Below, in pieces: positions 9,222 to 18,867 of a DNA stretch of 64,000 nt. The first letter of the stretch is position 1, and each line of letters starts with the position of its first letter. The position numbers were made by a program, and so were the translations under genes. This DNA comes from Streptomyces sp. SAT1 (GTDB lineage: Bacteria > Actinomycetota > Actinomycetes > Streptomycetales > Streptomycetaceae). The notes beneath the pieces are model-generated. The model searched no databases. It was not told the origin of the DNA and saw nothing but the letters and a program-made list of their open reading frames with translations. The stretch lies in the NCBI RefSeq assembly GCF_001654495.1, contig NZ_CP015849.1, positions 2,432,501-2,496,500 on the forward strand, given 5' to 3'.

Positions 9222-11054
9222 ATGCCGACCTGCCCGAACGGACACCAGTCGGGTTCCGACGACTGGTGCGAGGTCTGCGGTCACCGCATGGCCGGTGCCG
9301 TACCGCCCCCGCCCCCGCCGCCGCCCCCGGTCGGCGGCTACGGCTTCCCGCCCGCGCCCGGTCCCGGCGGACCCGGTGGCCAGGGCGGACCCGGCGGTCC
9401 CGGCGGCCCCGGTCCGGCCGGCGGTTTCCCGCCCCCCTCCGCCGGGCCCGGCGGCCGGGCGGAGCTGTGCCCGCAGTGCCGTACGCCCCGGGAGGGCGGC
9501 GCGCCGTTCTGCGAGGAGTGCCGCTGGAACTTCCTGACGAACACCGCCACCTCGTACACCCCGGCCGCGCCGCGCCCGCAGAACCCGGGCCCCGGCCCGC
9601 GCTTCCCGCAGGCACCCGGCCCGTCCTACGGCGGCGGTGACTCCTACGAGTACCAGGGCTCCCGGCCCTCACAGGTGAACCGGCCCGCCGAGCCGATCCC
9701 GCCCTTCGGCGCGGAGCCCGGTGGCCAGGGCGGACCCGGCGGCCCGGGTGCGCCCGGCGGCTTCGGCCGGCCCGGTGGCCCCGGTGCGCCCGGCGGACCC
9801 GGTGGCCAGGGCGGCTTCGGCGCGGACCCGTCGCGCCCGGTCCCGCCGCCCCCCGGCCCGACCCCGCCCGCCGGTCCCGGTGGTCCGGGCGGATTCGGCA
9901 ACCCCGGCCGACAGGGCGGCCCCGACGGACCGGGCGGTCCCGGCGGCTTCGGCGACTCCGGTCGGCAGGGCGGCGGTCCCCACGGGCCCGGCGGCCAGGG
10001 CGACTTCGGCCGTCCCCAGGGCCCCGGCGGCCAGGGCAACCCCAACGGGCCAGGTGGCCAGGGCGGCTTCGGCGGTCCCAGTGGTCCTGGTGGTCCTAAC
10101 GGTCCCGGCGGCTTCGGCAACCCCGCAGGCCCCGGCGGACCCGGCGGCCCCGGCCAGCAGGGCGGCCCCCACGGGCCCGGCGGTCAGGGCGGCTTCGGCG
10201 GTCCTGGTGGCCCTGGTGGTCCTGGTGGTCCTGGTCAGCAGGGCGGCCCCAACGGACCCGGCGGCCCCGGCGGTTTCGGCAACCCCACAGGTCCCGGCGG
10301 TCCCGGCGGACCCGGCCAGCAGGGCGGCCCCAGCGGGCCGGGTGGTCCGGGTGGTCCGGGCGGTCCCGGTCAGCAGGGCGGGCCCGGCGGTCCCGGTGGC
10401 GCCGCGCAGGCGTTCCACCGGTCCGGCCCGCCCGCGCCGCCCGCGTTCCCGCAGGAGACGAACCGGCCGCAGCCGGGCGGCCCCGGCGGGCCCGGCGGCT
10501 TCGGCGGGGACGACGACTGGGTGCTGTCCCCGCCTTCGTCCACCGACCCCGGCGGGCAGGGCGGCCAGGGCGGCGGCTACGGCTATCCGCAGCCCGGCTC
10601 CCCGCAGTCGCCGCCCTCCTCACCGTTCCCGCAGCAGCCACAGCAGCCGGCGACCTGGACGGCGACGATCGGGCCGGACCGCGACTACTTCATGGCGATG
10701 ATGCAGCGCTCGGGCCCCGAGGCCGCGGGCCTGAACCTGCCCGCGTACTCGCCCGAGCAGCAGCGCACGCTCGGCGGCGGCCAGGTCACCATCGGCCGGC
10801 GTCGGCACTCCACCGGCGACACCCCCGACATCGACCTGTCGGTGCCGCCGGAGGACCCGGGCGTCTCGCACCAGCACGCGGTGCTCGTCCAGCAGCCGGA
10901 CGGCGGCTGGGCGGTCGTCGACCAGAACTCGACCAACGGCACCACCGTCAACGGCGGCGAGGAGCCCATCCAGCCCTTCGTGCCGGTGCCGCTCCAGGAC
11001 GGCGACCGGGTGCACGTGGGCGCCTGGACGACGATCACGGTGCGGCGCGGCTGA
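9222..11054 (+). CDS. FHA-domain protein with zinc ribbons and Gly/Pro-rich repeat tract
   Basis: A 610-aa protein. The N-terminus begins with a CPNGHQSG...CEVCGH zinc ribbon (residues 3-25), then a Pro run. A second ribbon (LCPQCRT...FCEECRW) lies near 85-107. From about 165 to 400 the chain is almost entirely Gly, Pro and Gln in a GPGGPGG-type repeat. The last 95 residues form an FHA phosphothreonine-binding domain: VTIGRRR, then GVSHQHAVL, then [23 protein letters not shown] at 9201-9211 supports ATG 9222. In mycobacteria the FHA protein GarA is a PknG substrate. No ETTS-type phosphorylation motif is visible here, so this is an FHA partner of the kinase cluster, not a GarA orthologue. Confidence 0.88.
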   Translation: MPTCPNGHQSGSDDWCEVCGHRMAGAVPPPPPPPPPVGGYGFPPAPGPGGPGGQGGPGGPGGPGPAGGFPPPSAGPGGRAELCPQCRTPREGGAPFCEECRWNFLTNTATSYTPAAPRPQNPGPGPRFPQAPGPSYGGGDSYEYQGSRPSQVNRPAEPIPPFGAEPGGQGGPGGPGAPGGFGRPGGPGAPGGPGGQGGFGADPSRPVPPPPGPTPPAGPGGPGGFGNPGRQGGPDGPGGPGGFGDSGRQGGGPHGPGGQGDFGRPQGPGGQGNPNGPGGQGGFGGPSGPGGPNGPGGFGNPAGPGGPGGPGQQGGPHGPGGQGGFGGPGGPGGPGGPGQQGGPNGPGGPGGFGNPTGPGGPGGPGQQGGPSGPGGPGGPGGPGQQGGPGGPGGAAQAFHRSGPPAPPAFPQETNRPQPGGPGGPGGFGGDDDWVLSPPSSTDPGGQGGQGGGYGYPQPGSPQSPPSSPFPQQPQQPATWTATIGPDRDYFMAMMQRSGPEAAGLNLPAYSPEQQRTLGGGQVTIGRRRHSTGDTPDIDLSVPPEDPGVSHQHAVLVQQPDGGWAVVDQNSTNGTTVNGGEEPIQPFVPVPLQDGDRVHVGAWTTITVRRG

Positions 11055-11064
11055 CCCGCGCCGC
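11042..11064. terminator. Shared convergent terminator containing the FHA-gene stop codon
   Basis: Perfect 9-bp inverted repeat (GCGGCGCGG / CCGCGCCGC) with a 5-base loop CTGAC. The loop carries the TGA of the FHA gene. Only 18 bp separate the two convergent stop codons, so this hairpin probably serves both genes. There is no U-tract, as is common in Streptomyces. Confidence 0.55.
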
Positions 11065-11072
11065 CGTAGGGA

Positions 11073-12071
11073 TCACCCCGGCAGAGGCCAGCGGTGCGGC
11101 CCCCGCGGGTCGTCGAGCCACGCCCAGGCCCGCCCGTCGCACACGGTGACGCCGTAGCGCTCCCGCGGCGGGCGGCCCGCGCGCTCCCACAGGGCGTGGG
11201 CCTCGCGCGGGCCGGTCCGCCCCCGGGTCAGGGCCAGCAGGAAGCGGAAGTCGTCGTCCTCCCGGGCCCGCGCGGGCACCCCGCGCAGGTCCGGGAGCGG
11301 CGCGTCCGGGCCGCCGCCGGTGCCGCGCAGCGGGACGAAGTAGGCGGCGGTGTCGAGGAACGGACCCTCGGCGTGCGCGGCGTCCCGCACGGTCAGCGTC
11401 ACCAGGCCGGTGGCGAGCGGGGTCAGGATCCGGGCGCCGGGCACGCACTGGGCGAGCCAGGCGCGCGGGACGGTGGGCAGCGCGCAGGTGGCGATGATCC
11501 GGTCGTAGGGGGCGCGTTCGGGGACCCCGCGGGCGCCGTCGCCCGTGACCACCGCCGGGTGGTGGCCCGCGGCGGCCAGATGGCACCGGGCCGCCTCGGT
11601 GATCTCCGGTTCCAGGTCGACGGTGGTGACGAGGCCGTCGTCGCCGAGCCGGTGGGCGAGCAGGGCCGCGTTGTAGCCGGTGCCCGCGCCGACCTCCAGG
11701 ACCCGGTCTTCGTCGGCGGGCCGCAGTTCGGCCAGCATCTGGGCCATCAGCGAGGGCTGGCTGCTGGAGGAGACCAGTTCGCCGTCGCGCAGCCGGGTGG
11801 CGAGCGGCACGTCCTCGTAGGCGCCGCGCAGCCACCGTTCGCGCGCCGCGGCATCCGGGCTCTGGCCCCAGCGGCGTTCGTGGCCGCCGGGCCCGGCGAC
11901 GTAGTAGTACGGCACGAACAGGTGCCGCGGCACCCGGGCGAACGCCTCCCGCCACACCGGGTCGGCCGCCCACGCCCCGCTCGCCTCGATCTCGCGCACC
12001 AGCCGCGCCCGCGCCTCGGCGGCGAGGCCGTCCCAGTCCTGCTCGTCGGTCCCGACAGCGTGCGCGCCCAT
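11073..12071 (-). CDS. Protein-L-isoaspartate O-methyltransferase family protein
   Basis: A 332-aa SAM-dependent methyltransferase of the PCMT family. The N-terminus has FARVPRHLFVPYYYV, typical of PCMT. It continues with a PSLMAQMLAEL motif and the SAM-binding glycine motif VLEVGAGTGYNAALLA. The conserved DRIIATCALPTVPRAWLAQ and an ILTPLATGLVTLTV strand follow. The last 100 residues are a longer tail than E. coli Pcm (208 aa). Actinomycete paralogues with such tails often modify RiPP precursors instead of damaged proteins, but no ATP-grasp or precursor gene is next to it. ATG 12071 starts the conserved part; an in-frame ATG 13 codons upstream is less likely. Confidence 0.85.
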   Translation of the reverse strand: MGAHAVGTDEQDWDGLAAEARARLVREIEASGAWAADPVWREAFARVPRHLFVPYYYVAGPGGHERRWGQSPDAAARERWLRGAYEDVPLATRLRDGELVSSSSQPSLMAQMLAELRPADEDRVLEVGAGTGYNAALLAHRLGDDGLVTTVDLEPEITEAARCHLAAAGHHPAVVTGDGARGVPERAPYDRIIATCALPTVPRAWLAQCVPGARILTPLATGLVTLTVRDAAHAEGPFLDTAAYFVPLRGTGGGPDAPLPDLRGVPARAREDDDFRFLLALTRGRTGPREAHALWERAGRPPRERYGVTVCDGRAWAWLDDPRGPHRWPLPG

Positions 12072-12198
12072 GCCTCCACTGTGCTGCGCGGAGCGCCGCG
12101 AGGCGAGCACCGGCGCCGGGCCGCGCCCTTCCCCCCGGCCGGGGGTGAACGGGTCCTAGGACGGGGTCCTCCGTCCGGCGGTCTGAGACGATGAACGG

Positions 12199-12603
12199 GT
12201 GAATGAGATTCGGCGCGGCACGCTTCAGGAGCAGACCTTCTACGAGCAGGTCGGTGGGGAGGAGACCTTCCGCCGGCTCGTGCACCGTTTCTACGAGGGG
12301 GTCGCGGGCGACCCCGAACTGCGGGCGATGTACCCGGAGGAGGACCTCGGTCCGGCGGAGGAGCGGCTGCGGCTGTTCCTGATGCAGTACTGGGGCGGCC
12401 CGACGACGTACGGCGAGCGGCGCGGCCATCCGCGGCTGCGGATGCGGCACGTGCCCTTCACGGTGGACCGCGCGGCGCACGACGCCTGGCTGCGGCACAT
12501 GCGGACCGCTGTGGACGAGCTGGGCCTGTCCGAGGAGCACGAGCGGACGCTGTGGAACTACCTGACGTACGCGGCCGCCTCCATGATCAACACCCCGGGC
12601 TGA
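12199..12603 (+). CDS. glbO: Truncated haemoglobin, group II (GlbO-like)
   Basis: A 134-aa globin of the 2/2 truncated class. FYEQVGGEETFRRLVHRFYEGV is the start of the B helix region, LFLMQYWGGPTTY contains the group II Trp-Gly signature, and HPRLRMRH carries the proximal His segment, followed by Trp and aromatic residues. Length matches M. tuberculosis GlbO (128 aa). It starts at GTG 12199; the nearby ATGs are out of frame or too early. It is likely an O2/NO-handling haem protein, transcribed divergently from the methyltransferase. The 127-bp gap between them shows no recognisable operator. Confidence 0.9.
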   Translation: MNEIRRGTLQEQTFYEQVGGEETFRRLVHRFYEGVAGDPELRAMYPEEDLGPAEERLRLFLMQYWGGPTTYGERRGHPRLRMRHVPFTVDRAAHDAWLRHMRTAVDELGLSEEHERTLWNYLTYAAASMINTPG

Positions 12604-12842
12604 GCCGCCCGGCGCGCCCCGGCCCGATCCGCCCCAGTCCGATCCGCCCCGGCCCGAACCACCGGTTCTGAGCCACCGGCTGGCGTGCACGAGTCCGGAA
12701 CGTCGCTCGGAGTCCCGCATTCCGGTCGTTCGACGCCGATTTCCGGTCACAATCCGATCAAGCTCGGTCTACAAGCGCTTACCCGTGCCCGGTCCCCTCT
12801 GACAGCATCGCCGAAAGGTCTGAACAACTACGGGGGAGCCGG

Positions 12843-15800
12843 GTGGCGGGGTTCACGGGATTCATCCTGTCGCGGGCGCGCGCCCACCGGCTGCTCCTGG
12901 CCGCCGCGGTGCTCTCGGTCCTGCTGACGACGGCCGTGCTGGCCACGCTCACCGCCTACTCCGGCGCGATCGGCGACGCCGCGCTGCGCCACTCGCTGCG
13001 GGACCCGCGCAACGCGGCCGGCACGACCCTGGTCGTCAAGGCCGACGTACCGCCCGCGCAGCGCGCCGCTGCCGACGCGGCCGTACGGAAGCAGGTCCGC
13101 ACCGCATTCGACGGCCTGCCGGTGAGCGTGCACGCGCTGGCCCGCTCCGGCCCCTACTCCCTGCCGCGCACGCTCCAGCCGGCCGCGCAGCGCTCCGGCG
13201 ACCCGGACCTGACGTACTTCGCCGCCCTGGAACCGGCCCAGGTGCGGCTGGTCTCCGGCAGCCTCCCGCGCGCCACCGCGACGGGCGAGCTCCAGGCCGC
13301 GCTGCCGCAGGCGGCGGCGCAGCGCCTGGGCCTGAAGCCCGGCGCCCGGCTGACCCTCGGCGACCGTCTGCGCGAGCGCGAGGTCCAGGTGCGGATCACC
13401 GGCCTGTACCGGCCCGTGCGGGCCGACGCGCCGTACTGGCAGCTGGACGACCTGGGCGGACGCGGTGTCCGCAAGGTCGACTTCACGACGTACGGGCCGC
13501 TGCTGGCCGACGCCGGGCTGCTCGCCGGGGACCGGGTGAGCGCCGGACAGACCGCCTGGCAGGCCGCCGCGGACTTCGGCACCCTGACCACCGGCCGGAC
13601 CGGCGCGCTGCGCGACGCGGTCGGCGCGGGCGCGGCCGCCCTGAAGAAGACGACCGCCCTGGGCGCCACCCCGACCGTCACCACCACGCTGCCCGACGTC
13701 CTCGACCGGATCGACCGCTCCCTGCTGGTGGCCCGCTCGACCCTGCTGATCGCCGCGCTCCAGCTCGCGCTGCTCGCCGGATACGCGCTGCTGCTGGTGG
13801 CCCGGCTGCTGAGCAGCGAACGCGCCGGTGAGAGCCGGCTGCTGCGGGCCCGCGGCGGCTCCCGGGCCCGGCTGGCGGGCCTGGCCGCCACGGAGGCGCT
13901 GCTGCTGGCCGTGCCGGCCGTGGTGTGCGCGCCGCTGCTCGCCGGGCCGCTGACCCGGCTGCTGGCCGGGCAGGGCGCCCTGGCCCGGATCGGGCTGCAT
14001 CCGGACGTCCCGGTGACCGGCGGCCCCGGGGTGTGGCTGGTCGCCGCCGCGGTGGCGCTGGGCTGCGCGCTCGCGGTGACGCTGCCCGCCCTGACCTCCT
14101 CCCTCGCGCCCGGCCGCCGCGCCCGCGCGCTGCCCGCGCCGCTGCGGTCGGGCGCCGACGTCGGCCTGCTGGCGGTGGCCGGTGTCGCCTACTGGCAGCT
14201 GAACCAGCAGTCCTCCGGCGCGGTCGGCGGCGACAGCGCCGGCGGGCTCGGCATCGACCCGCTGCTGGTCACCGCGCCCGCGCTCGCCCTGCTGGCCGGC
14301 ACGGTGCTGACCCTGCGGCTGCTGCCGCCGGTGGCGCGGCTGGCCGAGCGGCGGGCGGCCGGCGGCCGCGGACTGCCGACCGCGCTGGCCGGCTGGCAGT
14401 TCAGCCGCCGCCCCACCCGCGGCGCCGGACCGGTGCTGCTGCTGGTGCTGGCCATCGCGCTGGGCATGCTGGCGATCGGCCAGAACGCCTCCTGGGACCG
14501 CTCGCAGGACGACCAGGCCGACTTCCTCGCCGGTGCGCCGGTGCGGGTGATGGGCGCGGGCGAGGGCGGCCTCGGCCGCACCGAGCAGTACGCGGCCGTC
14601 CCGCACGTGCGGTCCGCCGCCCCCGCCGTCCGCTCCTCGCTGCCGCTGTCCGGCGACCGGACGGCGACCGCCCTCGCCCTGGACACCACCACCGCCTCCG
14701 GCGCGGTGCTGATGCGCCCCGACCTGGCGCCGCAGCCGGTGACGCCGATGCTCGCGCAGCTGGCCCCCAAGGGCGCGGCGGCGGGCGTGCCGGTGCCGCA
14801 GGGCACCACCCGGCTGCGCCTGACGACGGCCGTGCGCGGCACCCCGGCCGAGCGTCCGGCGCCCTCGGTCGACCTGGCGGTCACCGTCGAGGACCGGTAC
14901 GGCGTCCCCTACCGCACGTCCCTGCCCGCGCTGCCCGCCGACGGCCGCGCCCGCCCCCTCGACCTGCGCCTGCCGCCCGGCGCGGGCCCGCTGACGCTGA
15001 CCGGCCTGGACCTGACCGTGACCCAGCCGGTCGACCGGGCCGCCGAGCACCGTCTGACCGTGTCCCGGATCGAGACCGTCGGCGACGGCGGCACGACACG
15101 GGCGCTGACCCTGCCGACGACCTGGACGGCGGTCTCCTCCGGCGGCGACCAGGACTCCTTCCCCGACCACAGGAACGCCCCGGCCGCCGCGAAGGTGACC
15201 TCGGCCCGGCCGCTGACGGTCACCTACGGCACCGGATACGTGCCGCGCGAGAACAGCTACGACCTGGACACGGTGAGCGTCCGGCTCCAGGTCGGGCGGC
15301 CCGCACGGACGGAGATCGCGGCGGTGGCCACCGACCGCTTCCTGGCCTCCGCGGGCGCCCGCACCGGACAGCGCATGGACGTCACGTTCGCCGGCCGCAA
15401 CCTGCCGGTGCGGATCGTCCGCGCGGTGCACGAGCTGCCGACCACGTCCGGAGCGGGCCAGAGCGCCGCCCCGGACGCGGCCCACGACGGCGGAGGCATC
15501 CTGATGGACCTGCGGTCGGTGAACCGGCTGCTCCAGAGCGGCTACGGCGAGAGCGCCGAGCCCACCGAGTGGTGGCTGAGCACCGACCCCGCGCACACCG
15601 GCGACGTCGCCGCCGCCCTGCGCGCCCTGCCCGACGTCGACCCGGCGCAGGTCGTGGTGCGCGCCGAGATCGCCGACCGGCTGCGCGACGACCCGTTCGG
15701 CGCCGGACCGGCCGCCGCGTTCACGGCCGCGGCGGTGGTCGCGGCGGCGCTGGCCGCGCTCGGCTTCGCGGTGAGCGCGGCCGGGGCGCTGCGCGAACGG

Positions 15801-16127
15801 GACGCCGAGTTCGCGGTGCTGCGCGCCCTGGGCGCCCCGCGCCGCCAGCTCGCCCGGATGCTCGCCGCCGAACAGGGCGTGCTGGTGGCCCTCGCGCTGG
15901 TGGTCGGCGTGGCCCTGGGCACGGTCCTGACCCGGGCCGTGATCCCGCTGATCGTCCTGACCGGGCAGGCCGCGAAACCGGTGCCGTCGGTGCTGGTCCA
16001 GCTGCCGCCCGGCCAGGTGGCGCTGCTGCTCGCCGGTGTCGCCGCCGCACCGCTCGTCGTCACGGCGGTCATGACCCTGCGCCGGGCCGACCCGGCGGTG
16101 TCCCTTCGAGACCGCGGAGGTGAGTGA
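12843..16127 (+). CDS. FtsX-like ABC transporter permease (large)
   Basis: A 1094-aa membrane protein with the FtsX/MacB permease layout. An N-terminal helix (LLLAAAVLSVLLTTAVLATLTA) precedes a large extracytoplasmic domain. Helix clusters lie around 300-480 and 530-560, a second soluble domain follows, and a C-terminal FtsX four-helix unit is near 960-1080 (RDAEFAVLRALGAPRRQLARML is the usual cytoplasmic coupling loop). Start GTG 12843 follows GGGGGAG. The stop overlaps the next permease gene. Together with the ATPase at 19037 it probably forms an exporter or mechanotransducing complex for lipids, lipoproteins or a peptide; the substrate cannot be read from sequence. Confidence 0.9.
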   Translation: MAGFTGFILSRARAHRLLLAAAVLSVLLTTAVLATLTAYSGAIGDAALRHSLRDPRNAAGTTLVVKADVPPAQRAAADAAVRKQVRTAFDGLPVSVHALARSGPYSLPRTLQPAAQRSGDPDLTYFAALEPAQVRLVSGSLPRATATGELQAALPQAAAQRLGLKPGARLTLGDRLREREVQVRITGLYRPVRADAPYWQLDDLGGRGVRKVDFTTYGPLLADAGLLAGDRVSAGQTAWQAAADFGTLTTGRTGALRDAVGAGAAALKKTTALGATPTVTTTLPDVLDRIDRSLLVARSTLLIAALQLALLAGYALLLVARLLSSERAGESRLLRARGGSRARLAGLAATEALLLAVPAVVCAPLLAGPLTRLLAGQGALARIGLHPDVPVTGGPGVWLVAAAVALGCALAVTLPALTSSLAPGRRARALPAPLRSGADVGLLAVAGVAYWQLNQQSSGAVGGDSAGGLGIDPLLVTAPALALLAGTVLTLRLLPPVARLAERRAAGGRGLPTALAGWQFSRRPTRGAGPVLLLVLAIALGMLAIGQNASWDRSQDDQADFLAGAPVRVMGAGEGGLGRTEQYAAVPHVRSAAPAVRSSLPLSGDRTATALALDTTTASGAVLMRPDLAPQPVTPMLAQLAPKGAAAGVPVPQGTTRLRLTTAVRGTPAERPAPSVDLAVTVEDRYGVPYRTSLPALPADGRARPLDLRLPPGAGPLTLTGLDLTVTQPVDRAAEHRLTVSRIETVGDGGTTRALTLPTTWTAVSSGGDQDSFPDHRNAPAAAKVTSARPLTVTYGTGYVPRENSYDLDTVSVRLQVGRPARTEIAAVATDRFLASAGARTGQRMDVTFAGRNLPVRIVRAVHELPTTSGAGQSAAPDAAHDGGGILMDLRSVNRLLQSGYGESAEPTEWWLSTDPAHTGDVAAALRALPDVDPAQVVVRAEIADRLRDDPFGAGPAAAFTAAAVVAAALAALGFAVSAAGALRERDAEFAVLRALGAPRRQLARMLAAEQGVLVALALVVGVALGTVLTRAVIPLIVLTGQAAKPVPSVLVQLPPGQVALLLAGVAAAPLVVTAVMTLRRADPAVSLRDRGGE

Positions 16128-16128
16128 G

Positions 16129-18867
16129 GTGAACACCCGCACCGTCGCTCCCGCCTGGGTCCGGGTACGGCTGCGCACCGCGCCCGGTGCCGCCGCGGCC
16201 CTGGCCCTGCTCGTCGCGCTGACGGCCTGTCTGGCCGCCGCGTTCCCGCGCGCCCTGGACCGCTACGAGGACGCGGGCCTGACCCGCGCCGTCGACCAGG
16301 CGACCCCGAAACGCACCGTCCTGACGGTGACGGCGCCGCAGCCCGGCCTCCAGCTGCCCGCCGAGGAGCGCTACCAGGCGCTGCTGCCCCCGGCGCTCGG
16401 CCGCCAGTTCGCCCGGGTCACCGGCGCCGTACCGGCCCCGCTGAGCGTCGACGCCGGCCAGTCCGCGTACGGGGTGCAGAACACCGCCGACCTCAGCGTC
16501 CCGGACCCGTGGATCCCGCGGCCCAACGGCATCCCCGCGCAGATCCGGCTCGCCGCGCAGAACGGCCTGGCCGCCCACTCCACCGTGCGCGACGGCCGGC
16601 TGCCCCGGGCCGACGGCGAGGTGACCGCCGAGACCGCCGAGGTGGAGGCCGCCGTCACCGCCGAGACGGCCGAGAGCCTGCATGTGAAGGTGGGTTCGGT
16701 CGTCCACGTGCCCGCCGTGTCCCGGCCGCCGCTGGCCGTCCGCGTCACCGGCATCGTCACGCCCCGCGAACCGAACGGCTCCTACTGGTCGGCCCAGACG
16801 CTGCTGCGCACACCCGCCCTGGTGCGGGTCCCCGGCGGCACCGACCCCCTGTACTACTGGCTGGGCGCCCTGCTGCTCCCGCCGGAGGCGGCCCCCGCCC
16901 TGCTGGGCACCAACGGCCAGCCGGTCCGCTACTGGCAGATCGCCCCCGACGCCGGCGCCCTGCACGCCTACGACCTGGACCGGCTGAAGTCGGCGGTCGC
17001 CACCCTGGAGGCCGGACCGGGCCTCGGGCAGATCCGCGCGGCCACCGACCCGGCAGCGCAGGCGGACACCGACCTCGACGACATCCTCACCGCCTACCGG
17101 CGGCTGACCTCCGGCGTCGGCCCGCTGGTCGCGGTCGCCGCGTTCGGCGGTGCCACGGTCGCCCTCGTCGTCCTGCTGATGGCCGGGGGCCTGGCCGCCG
17201 ACCGCCGCCGCTCCGAACTGGCCCTGCTGCGCGCCCGCGGCGCCTCGCTGCGCGGGCTCACCGGCCGGCTGCTGACGGAGACCGCGGTGGTCGCGGTGCC
17301 CGCCGGGGCCGTCGGCCTGGGCGCGGCCCTGCTCGCCGTGGACGAGGGCCGCCGCCTCCCGGCCGTCGCCGCCGCCGTCGCGGTCACGGCCGTCGCCTGC
17401 GCCGCGCTGCCGCTGCGCGCGGCGCTGGCCCACCGGGTGGTCCGCGTCCACGCCCCGCGCGAGGACACCATGTCGGTACGCCCCTCCAGGGGCCGTACGG
17501 TCGCCGAACTGACGCTGCTGGTCATCGCCGTGGGAGCGGTCATCGCGCTGCGCCGTCGCGGGGTGTCCGGCTCCTCGGACGGCTCGGGCGACCAGCTGGT
17601 TTCGCTGGCCCCGGTGCTGATCGGCGTGATCGCCGCGCTGGTGCTGGTGCGGCTCTACCCGCTGCCGCTGCGCCTGCTGATGCGCCCGGCCGCGCGGCTG
17701 CGCGGAGCCGTCGGCCATCTGTCGCTGGCCCGCGCGGGCCGTACGTCCGTCTCGGCCGTACTGCCGCTGCTGGCCCTGCTGACCGCGCTCACCACGGCCG
17801 CCTTCGGCGGTTCCGTGCTGGCCGGGGTGGCGGACGCCCGTGACCACGCCGCGCTCATCGCGGTCGGCGCCGACGCCCGCGTCGAGGGCACCGGGGTGCT
17901 GCCCGCCGCCCTGCCCGACCGCGTCCGCCACGCCCCCGGCGTCCGCGCGGTCACCGAGGCCGCCGTCAACTACCAGGCCAAGGCGGGCACCGGGTTCACC
18001 CAGGTGACCCTGGCCGGTGTGGTCCCCGCCGACTACGCGGCCCTGTCCGGCCGTATGGGGCTCGGCGCCTTCTCCCAGGACACGCTGCGGCGGCCGTCCG
18101 GCGGCGGGACCCCGCTGCCCGCGCTGGCCTCCCCCTCGGTCGCCCGGACCTACGGCACCCAGCCCTTCCCGGTGCGGCTGGACGACGGCAGCGACGTCAC
18201 CGTGCGCATCGCCCTGGTCCGGGAGCGGACACCGGCCGTGATCGGCACCAACTTCCTGGTCGTGGACCGCTCCGGCCTCACCCGGCAGGCAGCCCGCACC
18301 AGCACTCTGCTGCTGACCGGCGACCACCTCGACGCGGGCGCGCTGCGCCGGGCGGCGGGGGCGTCCGTGGGCGTGGAGCTGCGCTCCGCCGAGCGGGCCC
18401 GGTTCGTCGACTCGCCGCTCCAGTCCGGCGCCGAGCGCATCTACACGGCGGCGGTCGCGGCCGGCACCGGCTACGCGGTGCTCGCCCTGCTCCTCGCCCT
18501 GCTGCGCTCCGCGCAGGAGCGCGGCGCGATGCTCGCCCGGCTGCGCACCATGGGTCTCACCCGCGCCCAGGGGCGCCGCCTGCTGGTGCTGGAGTCGCTG
18601 CCGCAGGCGGTGCTCGCCGCGGCCGGCGGCGCGCTGACCGGCTGGGCGACGATCCGGCTGCTCTCCCCCGGTATCGACCTGACCACGATCGCGCTGCCGA
18701 CAAGCGTCGGCGCCACCGGCGCGAGCGCGCTGCGCACCGACCCGCTGTCCCTGGCCGTACCCGCCGTCGCGGTCCTGCTGCTGGCGGTGGCGGTCGCCGC
18801 CGTGCAGGCCTGGTGGACGGGGCGCAAGAGCTCCGTACGGGAGCTGCGGGCGGGGGAAGCGCGATGA
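16129..18867 (+). CDS. FtsX-like ABC transporter permease (second subunit)
   Basis: A 912-aa permease of the same class as the upstream gene, with an N-terminal helix (AAALALLVALTACLAAAFP), two soluble domains and FtsX-type helices near 340-420, 470-520 and at the C-terminus. LGGELLRARGASLRGLTGR-like coupling loops are present (RRSELALLRARGASLRGL). GTG 16129 is chosen because GGAGG at 16116-16120 gives normal spacing to it. The GTG at 16120 overlaps that Shine-Dalgarno and cannot use it. If 16129 is right, the gene starts 1 bp after the upstream stop (16125-16127). It forms an operon with both neighbours. Confidence 0.9.
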   Translation: MNTRTVAPAWVRVRLRTAPGAAAALALLVALTACLAAAFPRALDRYEDAGLTRAVDQATPKRTVLTVTAPQPGLQLPAEERYQALLPPALGRQFARVTGAVPAPLSVDAGQSAYGVQNTADLSVPDPWIPRPNGIPAQIRLAAQNGLAAHSTVRDGRLPRADGEVTAETAEVEAAVTAETAESLHVKVGSVVHVPAVSRPPLAVRVTGIVTPREPNGSYWSAQTLLRTPALVRVPGGTDPLYYWLGALLLPPEAAPALLGTNGQPVRYWQIAPDAGALHAYDLDRLKSAVATLEAGPGLGQIRAATDPAAQADTDLDDILTAYRRLTSGVGPLVAVAAFGGATVALVVLLMAGGLAADRRRSELALLRARGASLRGLTGRLLTETAVVAVPAGAVGLGAALLAVDEGRRLPAVAAAVAVTAVACAALPLRAALAHRVVRVHAPREDTMSVRPSRGRTVAELTLLVIAVGAVIALRRRGVSGSSDGSGDQLVSLAPVLIGVIAALVLVRLYPLPLRLLMRPAARLRGAVGHLSLARAGRTSVSAVLPLLALLTALTTAAFGGSVLAGVADARDHAALIAVGADARVEGTGVLPAALPDRVRHAPGVRAVTEAAVNYQAKAGTGFTQVTLAGVVPADYAALSGRMGLGAFSQDTLRRPSGGGTPLPALASPSVARTYGTQPFPVRLDDGSDVTVRIALVRERTPAVIGTNFLVVDRSGLTRQAARTSTLLLTGDHLDAGALRRAAGASVGVELRSAERARFVDSPLQSGAERIYTAAVAAGTGYAVLALLLALLRSAQERGAMLARLRTMGLTRAQGRRLLVLESLPQAVLAAAGGALTGWATIRLLSPGIDLTTIALPTSVGATGASALRTDPLSLAVPAVAVLLLAVAVAAVQAWWTGRKSSVRELRAGEAR

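Noticed and set aside
9644..10120. Pro/Gly-rich minus-strand frame across the FHA repeat tract
   Set aside because: It is simply the reverse complement of GPGG codons; the complement of GGC and CCC repeats is also open.
9359..10400. CRISPR array in the repetitive GGCGGxCC stretch
   Set aside because: Units are short, coding and without unique spacers; no cas genes are present anywhere in the window.
12828..16178. A 1116-codon minus-strand frame across the first large permease
   Set aside because: Arg/Gly/His/Gln-rich with no domain; typical antisense frame of a GC-rich gene.
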